DNA of 64,000 nt from Steroidobacter agaridevorans. Its GTDB lineage: Bacteria; Pseudomonadota; Gammaproteobacteria; Steroidobacterales; Steroidobacteraceae. Where the stretch lies: contig NZ_BLJO01000003.1 of NCBI RefSeq assembly GCF_009932555.1, positions 248,001 to 312,000 on the forward strand, read 5' to 3'. The position numbers and the translations under genes were made by a program. Shown piece after piece: positions 7,862 through 17,135 of the stretch. A model generated the notes under the pieces. It saw only the letters and a program-made list of their open reading frames with translations, searched no databases and was not told the origin of the DNA. The first letter of the stretch is position 1. Every line of letters starts with the position of its first letter.

Positions 7862-10744
7862 ATGAAACAACGACGATGGCGCCTCGTCGCCGGCCTTGCC
7901 GCGACCACGGTTGTAAGCACCGCCCTGGCACAGGAGCAGGCGGCGAGCGGGCTCGAAGAGGTCGTGGTGACCGGCTCGCTGATTTCCGATCCGAATCACG
8001 TCGCACCCAGTCCCATCGTCATCGCCGATGCCGAGGCGTTGAAAGAAACGGGCGCGGTCACTCTCGAGGCGGCACTCAATCAATTGCCGCAGTTCTCGCC
8101 GTCAGGCACGGCGGGCAATGGTGGCCAGGGCACAGGCGGTCACGCCACCGTGAACCTGCGCGGGTTGGGTTCGAACCGCAACCTCGTGCTGCTCGATGGC
8201 CGTCGCTTGCCGCTCGCCGACATCTCCGGCAACGTCGACATCAACCTGATTCCCGACGCCATTCTGTCGAGCGTGCAGACCATCACGGGCGGCGCATCCG
8301 CGGTGTATGGATCGGACGCGATGTCGGGCGTCGTCAACTTCATCACGCTGCCGCACTTCGAGGGCATTCGCACCGACGTGCAGTATGGCAACTCGGAGCG
8401 CGGTGACTATGAGCAGATAACGTCGTCCGCGGCGTTTGGAACTTCCTTTGCGGACAGTCGCGGCCAGGCGCTGTTGTCCATCGGTTACTCGACCCGCGAA
8501 GGCTTGAACGGCGACAAGCGCGATTTCTTCGACCTGGTGACGCCGTCGTCCTTCATCGGCCAGGGCACGTTCGTGCCTTCGGCGACCAACTTACCGAGCC
8601 AGGCGGCCGTCAACAGCTTGTTCGCGAGCTATGGTGTGAGCGGCACGGTCGGCAACACACTCAATCTCGGCTTCAACGACGACGGCACGTTGTTCTCGCA
8701 GACAGGCGCAAGAAACTATCGCGGCCCAACGGACGGCGGCTACGCGATCATCGCCGGCAACGTGCGCATGCCAGTGGGCCCGCAGACCGTGATCCAGAAT
8801 CCTCTGGATCGCACGTCCATCTACACCAAATTCGATTATGACTTCACCGACAATCTGACGCTGTATGGTCAGTTCATGCATGTCGATTCCGAGGTCACCA
8901 CCAGCAGCGGCGGCAGTCTCACGCAGTTCGGCACGCTGACGAGCATTCCCATCACCAACCCGTTCATTCCCGCCGACCTGCGGACGCTGCTCGCTTCGCG
9001 TAGCGAGCCGAACGCGCGCTTCACCTGGAATGGCCGTTACGTCGGATTGCCGGCCAAGTCATGGGACGAGCATTACGACACGTCCCAATATCTGATTGGG
9101 ATGAAAGGCACACTGCCGTTCGAGAGCTGGACTTGGGATCTCTACGGCTCCTATGACGACACCAACCATCTGCAGTCCAACTACAACGCCGTGTTGAAGA
9201 ACCAGGTGCAGAATCTGCTGAATGCGCCGGATGGCGGCAACTCGCTGTGCGCGGGCGGCTTCAACCCGTTTGGCCTGACGAACAGCAGCAACATCTCTCC
9301 CCAGTGCCGCGCATACATGACGACCACGGCAAAGAGCACCGAAGTGCTGACGCAAACGAACTTCCAAGGCGTCGCGCAGGGTGATCTCTTCAGCATGCCC
9401 GCCGGCGAGGTGAAGCTGGCGTTGCTGGCTTCGCATAGAAAGAACACCTATCGATACAGCCCGGACTCGCAGCTGGCCTCGCAGAACATCGAAGCCGTGA
9501 TTGCTTCGCTGCCCTCGCAAGGCAAGTACGACGTGACCGAGTATGCGGCGCAGATCGACGTGCCCATTCTCGCCGATCTCCCGCTCATCGATCGTTTGAA
9601 CGTGGGCGCGGCGTTTCGCCGGTCGGACTACTCGACCAGCGGCAGCGTCGACAGCTACGAAGGCGACCTGAAATGGACGCCGACGCCGGGCTTGTTGATT
9701 CGCGGCGGCTATCAGCGTGCCGTCCGTGCGCCGAACATCGGCGAGCTGTTCGCAGCCGACAGCGGATCGCAGATCGCGTTCGGCACGCCGCCGGCTTCCA
9801 TCGGCGATCCTTGCGATGTTCGCTCGACGGCTCGTACGGGCGCGGGCGGTGCGAATGTGAGATCGCTCTGCCTGGCGCAGGGCATTCCAACGAGCGTGAT
9901 CGACAACTACACGTTCCCGACGACGGCGACCGCTGGCTTGACTCGAGGCAATCGCGATCTCGATCCGGAGACCGCCGATACGTACAACGTCGGCTTCTCC
10001 TGGCAGCCGAATTCGCAGTCGCCGTGGGTGAGCGGAATCACGCTGTCGGTCGACTATTACGACATCAGCATCAAGGACGTGATTTCCATCGTTCCGGGCC
10101 TCACGGCGCTCAGCAAGTGCTACAACCTGGACGGCTCGAATCCCGGCTACGATCCGAACAACTCGTTCTGCGCCTTGTTGACTCGCGATGCCAACGGTCT
10201 GTTGCAGGTCATCCGGACGCCGTATCTGAACCTCGGCGGGCTCGAGACCAGCGGCATCGACGTGCAGTTCGCCTGGAGCGCCGACTTGAGCGAGATCGGC
10301 TTCGGCACCGGTCGCGTGTTCTTCTCCACTGGCGTGGGCTATTCCAAGAACTTCTCGATTCAGACGCTGCCCGAGACGCCGTTCCAGGAGTACGGCGGCA
10401 CGAACACGATCGGGGCGTCGTATCCGGAGTACAAGGCGTTGACGAGCGTGGGCTATGGCATCGGCGGCGCATCGGTGTCGGTGCGCTGGCGATATCAGCA
10501 CGCGATGGACGATGTGACTTCGGTGACGACGCCGGCGAATCCCGGCATCGGCGTGCCGGCCTACAACCTGTATGACCTGGTCGGCTCGTACGAATTCAAC
10601 GATCAATGGCAGATCCGCCTGGGCATCACCAATCTGACGGACAAGGATTCGGTGTTTGTCTCCAGCTCGCAGACGAGCACGGATACCAGCGTGTTCGACG
10701 CCGTCGGTCGCTCGTACTACCTGGGGCTGCGGTTCTCGATGTAG
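7862..10744 (+). CDS. TonB-dependent receptor
   Basis: A 960-residue outer-membrane receptor for active uptake of a bulky substrate. It has a signal peptide ending near STALA, a TonB-box-like LEEVVVTGS just after, a plug domain (VNLRGLGSNRNLVLLDGRR; GGASAVYGSDAMSGVVNF), a long 22-strand-type barrel and an aromatic C-terminus (YYLGLRFSM). The start ATG 7862 is preceded by a strong GGGGGG ribosome-binding site. Placed after the shikimate/quinate genes, it may import a plant polyphenol or quinic ester, but no siderophore or substrate signature is recognisable. Confidence 0.95.
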   Translation: MKQRRWRLVAGLAATTVVSTALAQEQAASGLEEVVVTGSLISDPNHVAPSPIVIADAEALKETGAVTLEAALNQLPQFSPSGTAGNGGQGTGGHATVNLRGLGSNRNLVLLDGRRLPLADISGNVDINLIPDAILSSVQTITGGASAVYGSDAMSGVVNFITLPHFEGIRTDVQYGNSERGDYEQITSSAAFGTSFADSRGQALLSIGYSTREGLNGDKRDFFDLVTPSSFIGQGTFVPSATNLPSQAAVNSLFASYGVSGTVGNTLNLGFNDDGTLFSQTGARNYRGPTDGGYAIIAGNVRMPVGPQTVIQNPLDRTSIYTKFDYDFTDNLTLYGQFMHVDSEVTTSSGGSLTQFGTLTSIPITNPFIPADLRTLLASRSEPNARFTWNGRYVGLPAKSWDEHYDTSQYLIGMKGTLPFESWTWDLYGSYDDTNHLQSNYNAVLKNQVQNLLNAPDGGNSLCAGGFNPFGLTNSSNISPQCRAYMTTTAKSTEVLTQTNFQGVAQGDLFSMPAGEVKLALLASHRKNTYRYSPDSQLASQNIEAVIASLPSQGKYDVTEYAAQIDVPILADLPLIDRLNVGAAFRRSDYSTSGSVDSYEGDLKWTPTPGLLIRGGYQRAVRAPNIGELFAADSGSQIAFGTPPASIGDPCDVRSTARTGAGGANVRSLCLAQGIPTSVIDNYTFPTTATAGLTRGNRDLDPETADTYNVGFSWQPNSQSPWVSGITLSVDYYDISIKDVISIVPGLTALSKCYNLDGSNPGYDPNNSFCALLTRDANGLLQVIRTPYLNLGGLETSGIDVQFAWSADLSEIGFGTGRVFFSTGVGYSKNFSIQTLPETPFQEYGGTNTIGASYPEYKALTSVGYGIGGASVSVRWRYQHAMDDVTSVTTPANPGIGVPAYNLYDLVGSYEFNDQWQIRLGITNLTDKDSVFVSSSQTSTDTSVFDAVGRSYYLGLRFSM

Positions 10745-10749
10745 TCGTG

Positions 10750-11838
10750 GTGCGAGCCGTTGCCTGGTTGATCCTCTGGCTCGCTGCGGGCTCAATGCAG
10801 TCCGCAACGAGCGATTCGTCTTCGATGGAGTGCGCGCCGACGCATTCTCTGAAGTTCATCTGCGGCGCCGAGCGACCGGAGGATGTCGCTCGCATTCCGG
10901 GCACGCGCTGGCTGGTTTTCAGCGGCTTCAGTAACGGGGCAGGGCTGAAGCTGGTCGATAGCTCGGCGCACTCGATGCGGCTTTGGTACTCCGGAACGCC
11001 GGATCAGCTTCAACACGATCGGCAGGCCTTCCCGCACTGTTCTTCGCCGCCGTCTGCCCAATCATTCAACGCGCAAGGCATCAGCCTCCGCACCGCTGCG
11101 CCATCATCGCATCGACTCTACGTGGCGAATCACGGCGGTCGGGAAAGCATCGAAGTATTCCTGATCGATGCGCGAGCCGGCGAGCCAAAACTGTCGTGGA
11201 TCGGCTGCGTATTGTTGCCCGAAGGCATCGCAGCCAACAGCGTTGCGACCTTCTCCGATGGAACGATCCTGGCAAGCGTACTGACGCATCCGGGCACGAC
11301 GATCACCGACTTCGTGCTCGGCAAGACCACGGGCGGCGTTTACGAGTGGCGCCCTGGCGCGGATGGGTTCAAGCTGCTCAAAGGCACGGAGCTGCCAGGA
11401 AACAACGGCATCGAGACATCGATCGATGACAACGAGTTTTACGTCGTCGCATTCGGCTGGCGCTCGGTCGTGGTGTTCTCGCGTGCCGATCCATCCAAGC
11501 CTTTGAGACGTGCGGCTGCGCCGGGTTTCATGCCTGACAACATTCACTGGCATGAAGGACGGCTGCTGCTCGCGGGAATGCAGGTCGACGAGCCAGCGTG
11601 CGGCGGACTCCGCAAGATCGTCGACGGCAAAGCCGACGGGATGCTTTGCCACCGCGGCTACGGCGTGGCGCAGCTCGATCCGGCGACCATGCAATTCAAG
11701 CTGATCGCCTATGACGGTCCCGATCCGGCGTTCAACGGTGTGTCGGCAGCTGTGCTCGTCGATAACGATCTCTGGCTGGCGTCTTATCAATCGGATCGCG
11801 TCGCCGTCCGTCGCCTGAGCTACCCGCTAAGTCGCTAG
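10750..11838 (+). CDS. Paraoxonase/arylesterase-like beta-propeller (SMP-30-related)
   Basis: A 362-residue secreted protein beginning 5 nt after the receptor stop, so probably cotranscribed. The start is GTG 10750 (or GTG 10747), giving a short signal peptide (AVAWLILWLAAG). Segments spaced as in PON1-type six-bladed propellers are visible: GAERPEDVARIPG, RLYVANH, ESIEVFLI, NNGIETSIDDNEFYV and MPDNIHWHEGRLLLAG. Members of this fold hydrolyse lactones and aryl esters using Ca2+. A lactonase next to a quinate cluster is plausible, since quinate lactonises readily, but the call rests on motif spacing and is of medium strength. Confidence 0.72.
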   Translation: MRAVAWLILWLAAGSMQSATSDSSSMECAPTHSLKFICGAERPEDVARIPGTRWLVFSGFSNGAGLKLVDSSAHSMRLWYSGTPDQLQHDRQAFPHCSSPPSAQSFNAQGISLRTAAPSSHRLYVANHGGRESIEVFLIDARAGEPKLSWIGCVLLPEGIAANSVATFSDGTILASVLTHPGTTITDFVLGKTTGGVYEWRPGADGFKLLKGTELPGNNGIETSIDDNEFYVVAFGWRSVVVFSRADPSKPLRRAAAPGFMPDNIHWHEGRLLLAGMQVDEPACGGLRKIVDGKADGMLCHRGYGVAQLDPATMQFKLIAYDGPDPAFNGVSAAVLVDNDLWLASYQSDRVAVRRLSYPLSR

Positions 11839-11997
11839 CGAGCCGGTCTCGTCGCGAATGATGGCGATCATGCAATCGACCAGCGCTTCGAGCTGCTTCG
11901 TGGTCAGCGCGCGATTGCGCAGACTCACGTGATACATGATGCTGCCGACCAGCGTGTCGAACGCGAACGCCAGTTTCTCCTGGCCGAACCCGATCAT
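11827..11997 (-). pseudogene. 3' remnant of a TetR-family regulator gene
   Basis: Only about 55 C-terminal residues remain, reading leftward (LAFAFDTLVGSIMYHVSLRNR, then LEALVDCMIAIIRDE). This looks like the last helices of a TetR ligand domain; the DNA-binding half is absent. Upstream of about 11997 the frame continues into unrelated sequence belonging to the opposite-strand metallophosphoesterase remnant. Its stop overlaps the end of the propeller gene by 12 bp. Confidence 0.6.
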
Positions 11998-12011
11998 CGA
12001 TGCATCCGCCG

Positions 12012-12475
12012 CCGATCCGCAGGACAACAGTCCGCAGATGGTGTGGGACAAGCTGATCGGCCAGCACGACCAGATCTTCCTGGTGTTGTGCGGTCACGAG
12101 CACGGCCAGGTGCTGCGCACCGACGACAACAAGTTCGGTCACGATGTTTATCAGGTGCTCGCCGACTATCAGGACCGTGGCCAGACCGCGAAGGACGCGG
12201 GCGTGAAATCCGCTTACCCGGTCGGCATCGGCGATGGCTGGCTGCGGCTGATGACGTTCGATCTGGGCGGCGCGACGCCCGTTATTCAGGTGCGTACGTA
12301 TTCGACGCATTACAAGAAGCACAGCACCGAGTCGCCGAGCTATGCGCAGTGGTACAAGGCGCAGGAGAAGCCCAAGCTCAGCGACGAAGAGTTCCTGCGT
12401 CAGGACGAGTTTCGTATCGAGTTGAGCGACTTCCGGGCGCGCTTCGGCAAGCCCGCGGCCGTGACAGCTCGCTGA
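12012..12475 (+). pseudogene. 3' remnant of a metallophosphoesterase gene
   Basis: About 153 residues of the C-terminal part of a calcineurin-like phosphoesterase are present (WDKLIGQHDQIFLVLCGHEHG, with the GHEH metal-binding motif, then GDGWLRLMTFDL and RTYSTHYKKH). The N-terminal D-x-H, GD and GNH motifs are missing. Nominal starts at 11936 lie in sequence belonging to the tetR remnant on the other strand. With that remnant it forms a head-to-head join of two truncated genes. Confidence 0.68.
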
Positions 12476-12486
12476 GTTTCGCGCAG

Positions 12487-12513
12487 ACTGGCGCCACCCA
12501 AAGTGGCGCCAGT
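12487..12513. terminator. Strong hairpin after the metallophosphoesterase remnant
   Basis: ACTGGCGCCAC and GTGGCGCCAGT form a perfect 11-bp stem around a CCAAA loop. No U-tract follows, so it may act as a terminator with help or as a transcript-end stabiliser. It also argues against the GTG at 12503, inside the stem, as the start of the downstream patatin gene. Confidence 0.6.
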
Positions 12514-12559
12514 GCTAGCAAAGTCGAGCCCTCGGTGCCCATCCATACCGAGGCAGATC

Positions 12560-14785
12560 ATGGAATGCACGCATTGGCGGCAAGCCGCTCGCGGTCTCCT
12601 GCTGTTGCTGGCGACGTGTGTGAGCAATCTTGCGCACGCGGAAGGCGAGCGCATCGGGCTCGTGCTTGGCGGCGGCGGAGCACGAGGCGCCGCTCACATC
12701 GGCGTACTGAAGGTGCTGGAGCGCGAACGCATTCCGATTCACGCGATCACCGGCACCAGCGTCGGCTCCATTGTCGGCGGCTTGTATGCGGCCGGCTATT
12801 CGCCGGACGAGATCGAGCAGGCCATCGGCTCCATCGACTGGATCGATATTTTCCACGACGACACGGCGCGTCGCGAGCGGCCGATGCGGCAGAAGGAAAC
12901 CGACATCGGCATCGTCGCCAATCTCGAAGTCGGGTTGGAGGACGGCAACTTACGGTTCCCGACCACACTGGTGCGCGGACAGAAGCTGGGTCTGTGGCTG
13001 CGTCGGATGTTTCTTGGCCGCGGCAAGGTCGAAAGCTTCAATGACCTGCCCATTGCGTTCCGCTGTGTCGCGACCGACATCGGTGAGGTCAAGCCGGTCG
13101 TGTTTCAGTCCGGCGACCTGGCGCTGGCGGTGCGTGCAAGCATGGCGGTGCCCGGCGCGTTCGCACCCGTGAAGCACCAGGGGCGCGTGCTGGTGGATGG
13201 CGGTGTCGTCAACAACATTCCCATCGATGTGGCTCGCGAGATGGGCGTCGATCGTCTGATCGTCGTCGATGTGGGTCAGCCATTGGCGCCGGCGGAGTCG
13301 GTGCAAAGTGGCGTGCAGGTGCTGGTGCAAATGGTCAGCGGCATGATGCGCGATCGTACCCAGCAGAGTCTGAGCAAGATGGGCAGCCGCGACGTGCTGT
13401 TGCGACCGGAGATGGGCCTGCTGACGAGCGCCAGCTTTCAGGAGGCGATCGAAGGCGTCGATGCCGGTGAGAAGGCAGCGCTCGCGGCCGTGGAGCAGCT
13501 GCGCGAGATGTCGGTGTCCGAAGCCGCCTATCAAACGTGGCAACGAACACAGCGCGAGTCGTACTCGCCGCCGAAGACGGTGGCCTTCGTCGATGTGGAG
13601 GCGTCACAAAGCGCGACTTCGGAGTTCGTCCACGATCGATTGTCGGCCAAGGCGGGCGAGCCGCTGGACCTGAAGGCGCTGGAGAACGACATTACCGGCT
13701 CGTTCGGCCGCGGCACATACGAGTCCATCTCCTATCACATGGACACCGATGAGCAGGGCAGGCCGGGTGTCCGTGTCGTGCCGGTGGATGCCAGCATCGG
13801 CCGCACGCTGTTCCGCGCCGGTCTGCAGATCGACGACGACTTCGCGGGCAACAGCGACTATCAGTTGAACCTGGAAGGTCGCGTCACCAGCCTGACCGAG
13901 AAGGGCGGCGAATGGCGCACGCTGGTTGGCTTGGGGCGCGTGCTCTCGATAGGAACGGATGTTTATCTACCGTTCGCACAGCGCGGCAATTGGTTCGTCG
14001 CGCCGTCGATCGAATACAGCGCGCTCAATCAGCCCTTGGTTGCGGAGGGCGATACCGTTGCTCAGTATCGACTCACGACGTACGGCGGCGCGTTCAAAAT
14101 CGGTCGCGACATCGGCGACAGGCTGCAACTCTCGACTTCGCTCGTACGCAGTCGTGCCCGCGCCGACCTCAAGGTGGGTTTGCCGGAATTCGCCGAGCTG
14201 GATTCGGAGGATGTGGGCGGCGTCGAAGCCGGCATTCTTTGGGACAGTCTCGACAACGTGCGCTTCCCTCGCCACGGCATGCGCACCGAGATCGCTTACA
14301 CGATGTTCGATACATCGCTCGGCTCCGATCAGGACGGCGACCTGTTGCGTGTCTCGTTCGACAAGGCTTATAGCTTCGGGCGCAACACTGTGGTGCTCGG
14401 CGGCCGCGCTTCGATGTCGAGCGACGAGACGGGCGCCCTGCAAACGCTGTCCACCCTGGGCGGACTGACGTTTCTTTCCGGGCTGAGCGAGCGCGAACTG
14501 ATCGGCACCCAGATGCTGTTCTTCCGAGGCATCTACTATCGACGCCTCACCCGGCAAAGCCTGTTGTTCGATCTGCCGGTCTACCTGGCCGGCAGTCTCG
14601 AAGCCGGCAATGCCTGGCTCGACCGCTCGGAAGTCTCAACGGGCGATCTGATCAAAGCCGGCAGCGTGTTCCTCGGGCTGGACTTGCCGATCGGTCCGTT
14701 GCAATTGGGCTATGGGCGTACGTTCGATGGACGCGATGCGGTCTATCTCAGCTTCGGATCGCTGGTGCTGCCCAACTATCGTTAG
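12560..14785 (+). CDS. Patatin-like phospholipase with POTRA and beta-barrel (PlpD-like, type Vd)
   Basis: A 741-residue protein with signal peptide, patatin domain (about 30-320), a POTRA-like linker (about 350-430) and a C-terminal surface-antigen/Omp85-type barrel. This is the layout of PlpD of Pseudomonas aeruginosa, a type Vd autotransporter of similar length. Lipase motifs are intact: LGGGGARGAAH (oxyanion hole), GTSVG (nucleophile Ser) and LVDGG (catalytic Asp). ATG 12560 follows GAGG. It probably displays or releases a phospholipase at the surface. The neighbours do not clarify its role. Confidence 0.93.
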   Translation: MECTHWRQAARGLLLLLATCVSNLAHAEGERIGLVLGGGGARGAAHIGVLKVLERERIPIHAITGTSVGSIVGGLYAAGYSPDEIEQAIGSIDWIDIFHDDTARRERPMRQKETDIGIVANLEVGLEDGNLRFPTTLVRGQKLGLWLRRMFLGRGKVESFNDLPIAFRCVATDIGEVKPVVFQSGDLALAVRASMAVPGAFAPVKHQGRVLVDGGVVNNIPIDVAREMGVDRLIVVDVGQPLAPAESVQSGVQVLVQMVSGMMRDRTQQSLSKMGSRDVLLRPEMGLLTSASFQEAIEGVDAGEKAALAAVEQLREMSVSEAAYQTWQRTQRESYSPPKTVAFVDVEASQSATSEFVHDRLSAKAGEPLDLKALENDITGSFGRGTYESISYHMDTDEQGRPGVRVVPVDASIGRTLFRAGLQIDDDFAGNSDYQLNLEGRVTSLTEKGGEWRTLVGLGRVLSIGTDVYLPFAQRGNWFVAPSIEYSALNQPLVAEGDTVAQYRLTTYGGAFKIGRDIGDRLQLSTSLVRSRARADLKVGLPEFAELDSEDVGGVEAGILWDSLDNVRFPRHGMRTEIAYTMFDTSLGSDQDGDLLRVSFDKAYSFGRNTVVLGGRASMSSDETGALQTLSTLGGLTFLSGLSERELIGTQMLFFRGIYYRRLTRQSLLFDLPVYLAGSLEAGNAWLDRSEVSTGDLIKAGSVFLGLDLPIGPLQLGYGRTFDGRDAVYLSFGSLVLPNYR

Positions 14786-14829
14786 TTCGCGCAAGACTGG
14801 CTGCTGCGCGACACGGTAGTATCCGCTGC

Positions 14830-15612
14830 ATGCAAGCTCATGAGATTTTCTGGCGCGGTCTGACGGCGAGTTTTCTTGCCGGCATGGGCACGGTGCTCGG
14901 CGCTGTCTGGGTGTTCTTCTTTCGACGCCCTTCGCCAAAGGCGCAGGATGCGTTGCTGAGCGGCGCGGCCGGCGTCATGTTGGCGGCGACGTTCTTTTCG
15001 CTGTTGCAGCCGGCGCTCGATCATGCCGAAGCGTACATTTCTTCCAAGCCGCTGGCGGTGCTGATCGTCATCTTCGGTTTGCTCGGCGGCGCCATCGGGC
15101 TGTACTGGATACACACGCGTGTGCCGCACGAGCACTTCGTGCTTGGCAAGCAAGGGCCGGACAGCCTGCGCATACAGCGGCTGTGGTTGTTCATCATCGC
15201 CATCACGCTGCACAACTTTCCCGAAGGCATGGCGGTCGGCGTTGGATTTGCCGGCGGCGACATGGGCAAGGCCACGCCGCTGGCGGTGGGCATCGGACTG
15301 CAAAACATTCCGGAGGGACTGGCGGTTGCGGCGGCCATGCTGGCCATCGATTATCCGAAGTCACAGGCGTTTCTGGTCGCCTCCTTGACCGGATTGGTCG
15401 AACCGCTGGGCGGCGCGGTGGGCGCCTCGGCCGTGTGGATTGCCGGGCCGATGATGCCCATCGTACTCGGCATGGCGGCCGGCGCCATGTTGTTCATCAT
15501 CAGCGATGAAATCATTCCCGAGACCCATCGCGGCGGCTACGAAGATATCGCAACCTTCTCGCTGCTCGGCGGCTTCGCGGTGATGATGTTTCTGGACGCG
15601 GTGTTTGCTTGA
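14830..15612 (+). CDS. ZIP family divalent metal transporter
   Basis: A 260-residue inner-membrane protein with about eight hydrophobic segments. The ZIP signature pair is present: HNFPEGMAVGVGFAGGD in TM4 and GLQNIPEGLAVAAAML in TM5, supplying the metal-binding His, Asn, Pro and Glu residues. Such proteins import zinc, iron or manganese, or act as ZupT-like broad-range importers. It begins 45 bp after the patatin gene and ends next to the convergent sulfatase gene. Confidence 0.93.
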   Translation: MQAHEIFWRGLTASFLAGMGTVLGAVWVFFFRRPSPKAQDALLSGAAGVMLAATFFSLLQPALDHAEAYISSKPLAVLIVIFGLLGGAIGLYWIHTRVPHEHFVLGKQGPDSLRIQRLWLFIIAITLHNFPEGMAVGVGFAGGDMGKATPLAVGIGLQNIPEGLAVAAAMLAIDYPKSQAFLVASLTGLVEPLGGAVGASAVWIAGPMMPIVLGMAAGAMLFIISDEIIPETHRGGYEDIATFSLLGGFAVMMFLDAVFA

Positions 15613-15613
15613 G

Positions 15614-17005
15614 TCAGTGATGACCGAAGGGCGACGAGGTGCCCGGCAGCCACGGATCGTGCGTCTCCGCCTGGAACTTCTTCATATCCGCTCGCATGGT
15701 CTGCATGACTTGCCGATAGGCCGGATCGTTCGCGACATTCCGTAGCTCGTGCGGGTCTTTGCTCAAGTCGTAGAGCTCTTCGTCGGGCCGGTGCAAAAAT
15801 GCGTCGAGCGAGCGGGCGCCCAGTCCCAGAGAAGGCTTCGCTTCGATCGCATGCCAGGAGGCCGAGGAGGCGATGTCTCCCGCGATGGGGAAGGCCAGCG
15901 GTGCTGCGAGATTCGTGATGTATTTGTACTGTCGCGTGCGCAGCGCGCGCATCGGGTAGTACTGCTGAACCTCATGGAAGCCATGCGAGGCGTACACACG
16001 ATCCCAGCCTTTCGGCTGGCTCTGATCGAGAATGGGCAGTAAGGATCGGCCCTGCAGTTTGTATTCCTTCGGTGCGGGCACCCCGGCCCACTCGAGGATG
16101 GTCGGCGCGATATCGACCCAACTCACCATGGCATCGTTCTTCACTCCACGCTTGGATTGCGTCGGCGACGCAACGATCAGCGGCAAGTGGATGCCTTCAT
16201 CGTACAGCGTGGTCTTCGCGCCGGGGAAGGGCCGGCCGTTGTCGCTCAGGAAGATCACGAGCGTGTCGTCGGCGCGGCCGGACTCCTTCAATCCCTCGAG
16301 CAGCAGGCCGATGCCGCTGTCGAGGCGGCTGATCGATTCGTAATAGTCGGCGAGGTCCTTGCGGACTTCAGGAACGTCGGGCAGATGCGCGGGCACCGGG
16401 ATTTTCTTCGGATCGTAAGTGACCTGCTTGATCGACGGCCATGCCTGCGTGTTGCCAAAGTTCTCGGCCGCGCGATGCGGGTCGCTGAAGCCGACGATCA
16501 TCAGGAAGGGTTTACCAGCATTCGCTGCCATGAACTTGCGAGCTTCGTCGGCCATGAATGCGACGTCACGGACGCCGGGCTTCTCGGGCGCTAGCTCCGC
16601 ATCGAAGGGCAGAGCCGATTCGGGGAGGATGTGTTTCTTGCCGACCAGTGCTGTTGCGTAGCCGGCGGCCTTGAGTATCTGGGGCAGGGTGCGAACCCAA
16701 GGCAAGTAGTGCTGGTTGTGAACGTCGTGGGCCAGGCCGTACATGCCATTGCTGTGCGAGTACAAGCCGCTGTAGATCACGGAGCGGCTCGGGCTACAGG
16801 ACGAAACGGTGGCGAATGCATTCGTGAACAACGTGCCGCGCGATGCGAGGCCATCGAGGATCGGTGTCTGCAAAACGGGGTTGCCGTAAGCCCCGAGGTC
16901 GCGGCCCTGATCGTCGGAGATGATCAGCAAGACGCTGCGAGGCGCGGCCACTGCGGCCGTCGCGAACAGCGAGCACAGCAGGAGTATCCATCGATAGTGA
17001 CGCAT
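15614..17005 (-). CDS. Secreted type I sulfatase
   Basis: A 463-residue sulfatase with signal peptide (start at 17005, MRHYRW; an in-frame ATG at 17017 is possible). The formylglycine motif is CSPSR within SSCSPSRSVIYSG, the Cys-type site modified by an FGE. Metal ligands are visible in LLIISDDQGRDLG and in VIFLSDNGRPF, where the usual DNG-H is weakly conserved. It likely removes sulfate from a polysaccharide or small sulfate ester in the periplasm. It lies downstream of the CoA-transferase operon in the same direction, after a 130-bp gap, and may be a separate unit. No FGE gene was seen here. Confidence 0.93.
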   Translation of the reverse strand: MRHYRWILLLCSLFATAAVAAPRSVLLIISDDQGRDLGAYGNPVLQTPILDGLASRGTLFTNAFATVSSCSPSRSVIYSGLYSHSNGMYGLAHDVHNQHYLPWVRTLPQILKAAGYATALVGKKHILPESALPFDAELAPEKPGVRDVAFMADEARKFMAANAGKPFLMIVGFSDPHRAAENFGNTQAWPSIKQVTYDPKKIPVPAHLPDVPEVRKDLADYYESISRLDSGIGLLLEGLKESGRADDTLVIFLSDNGRPFPGAKTTLYDEGIHLPLIVASPTQSKRGVKNDAMVSWVDIAPTILEWAGVPAPKEYKLQGRSLLPILDQSQPKGWDRVYASHGFHEVQQYYPMRALRTRQYKYITNLAAPLAFPIAGDIASSASWHAIEAKPSLGLGARSLDAFLHRPDEELYDLSKDPHELRNVANDPAYRQVMQTMRADMKKFQAETHDPWLPGTSSPFGHH

Positions 17006-17135
17006 GTCCGCCAGCATAGCCGACGAGCCGGGGCGGCGTGGATACGCAACGATTCCTTGCCGTCGAGCGGCCCGGACTATCTCCTACGCGTCAACGGACG
17101 ACGGAACGCAGAGCGCTGTTGAGCGTGCAGTTATT

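Noticed and set aside
9059-10807. 582-residue open frame antisense to the 7.9-kb receptor
   Set aside because: Arg/Ala/His-rich shadow frame; the plus strand carries recognisable plug and barrel sequence.
11827-12051. 74-residue frame as an intact small gene
   Set aside because: Only its C-terminal part resembles a protein (TetR helices); the first about 20 residues are antisense to the metallophosphoesterase remnant.
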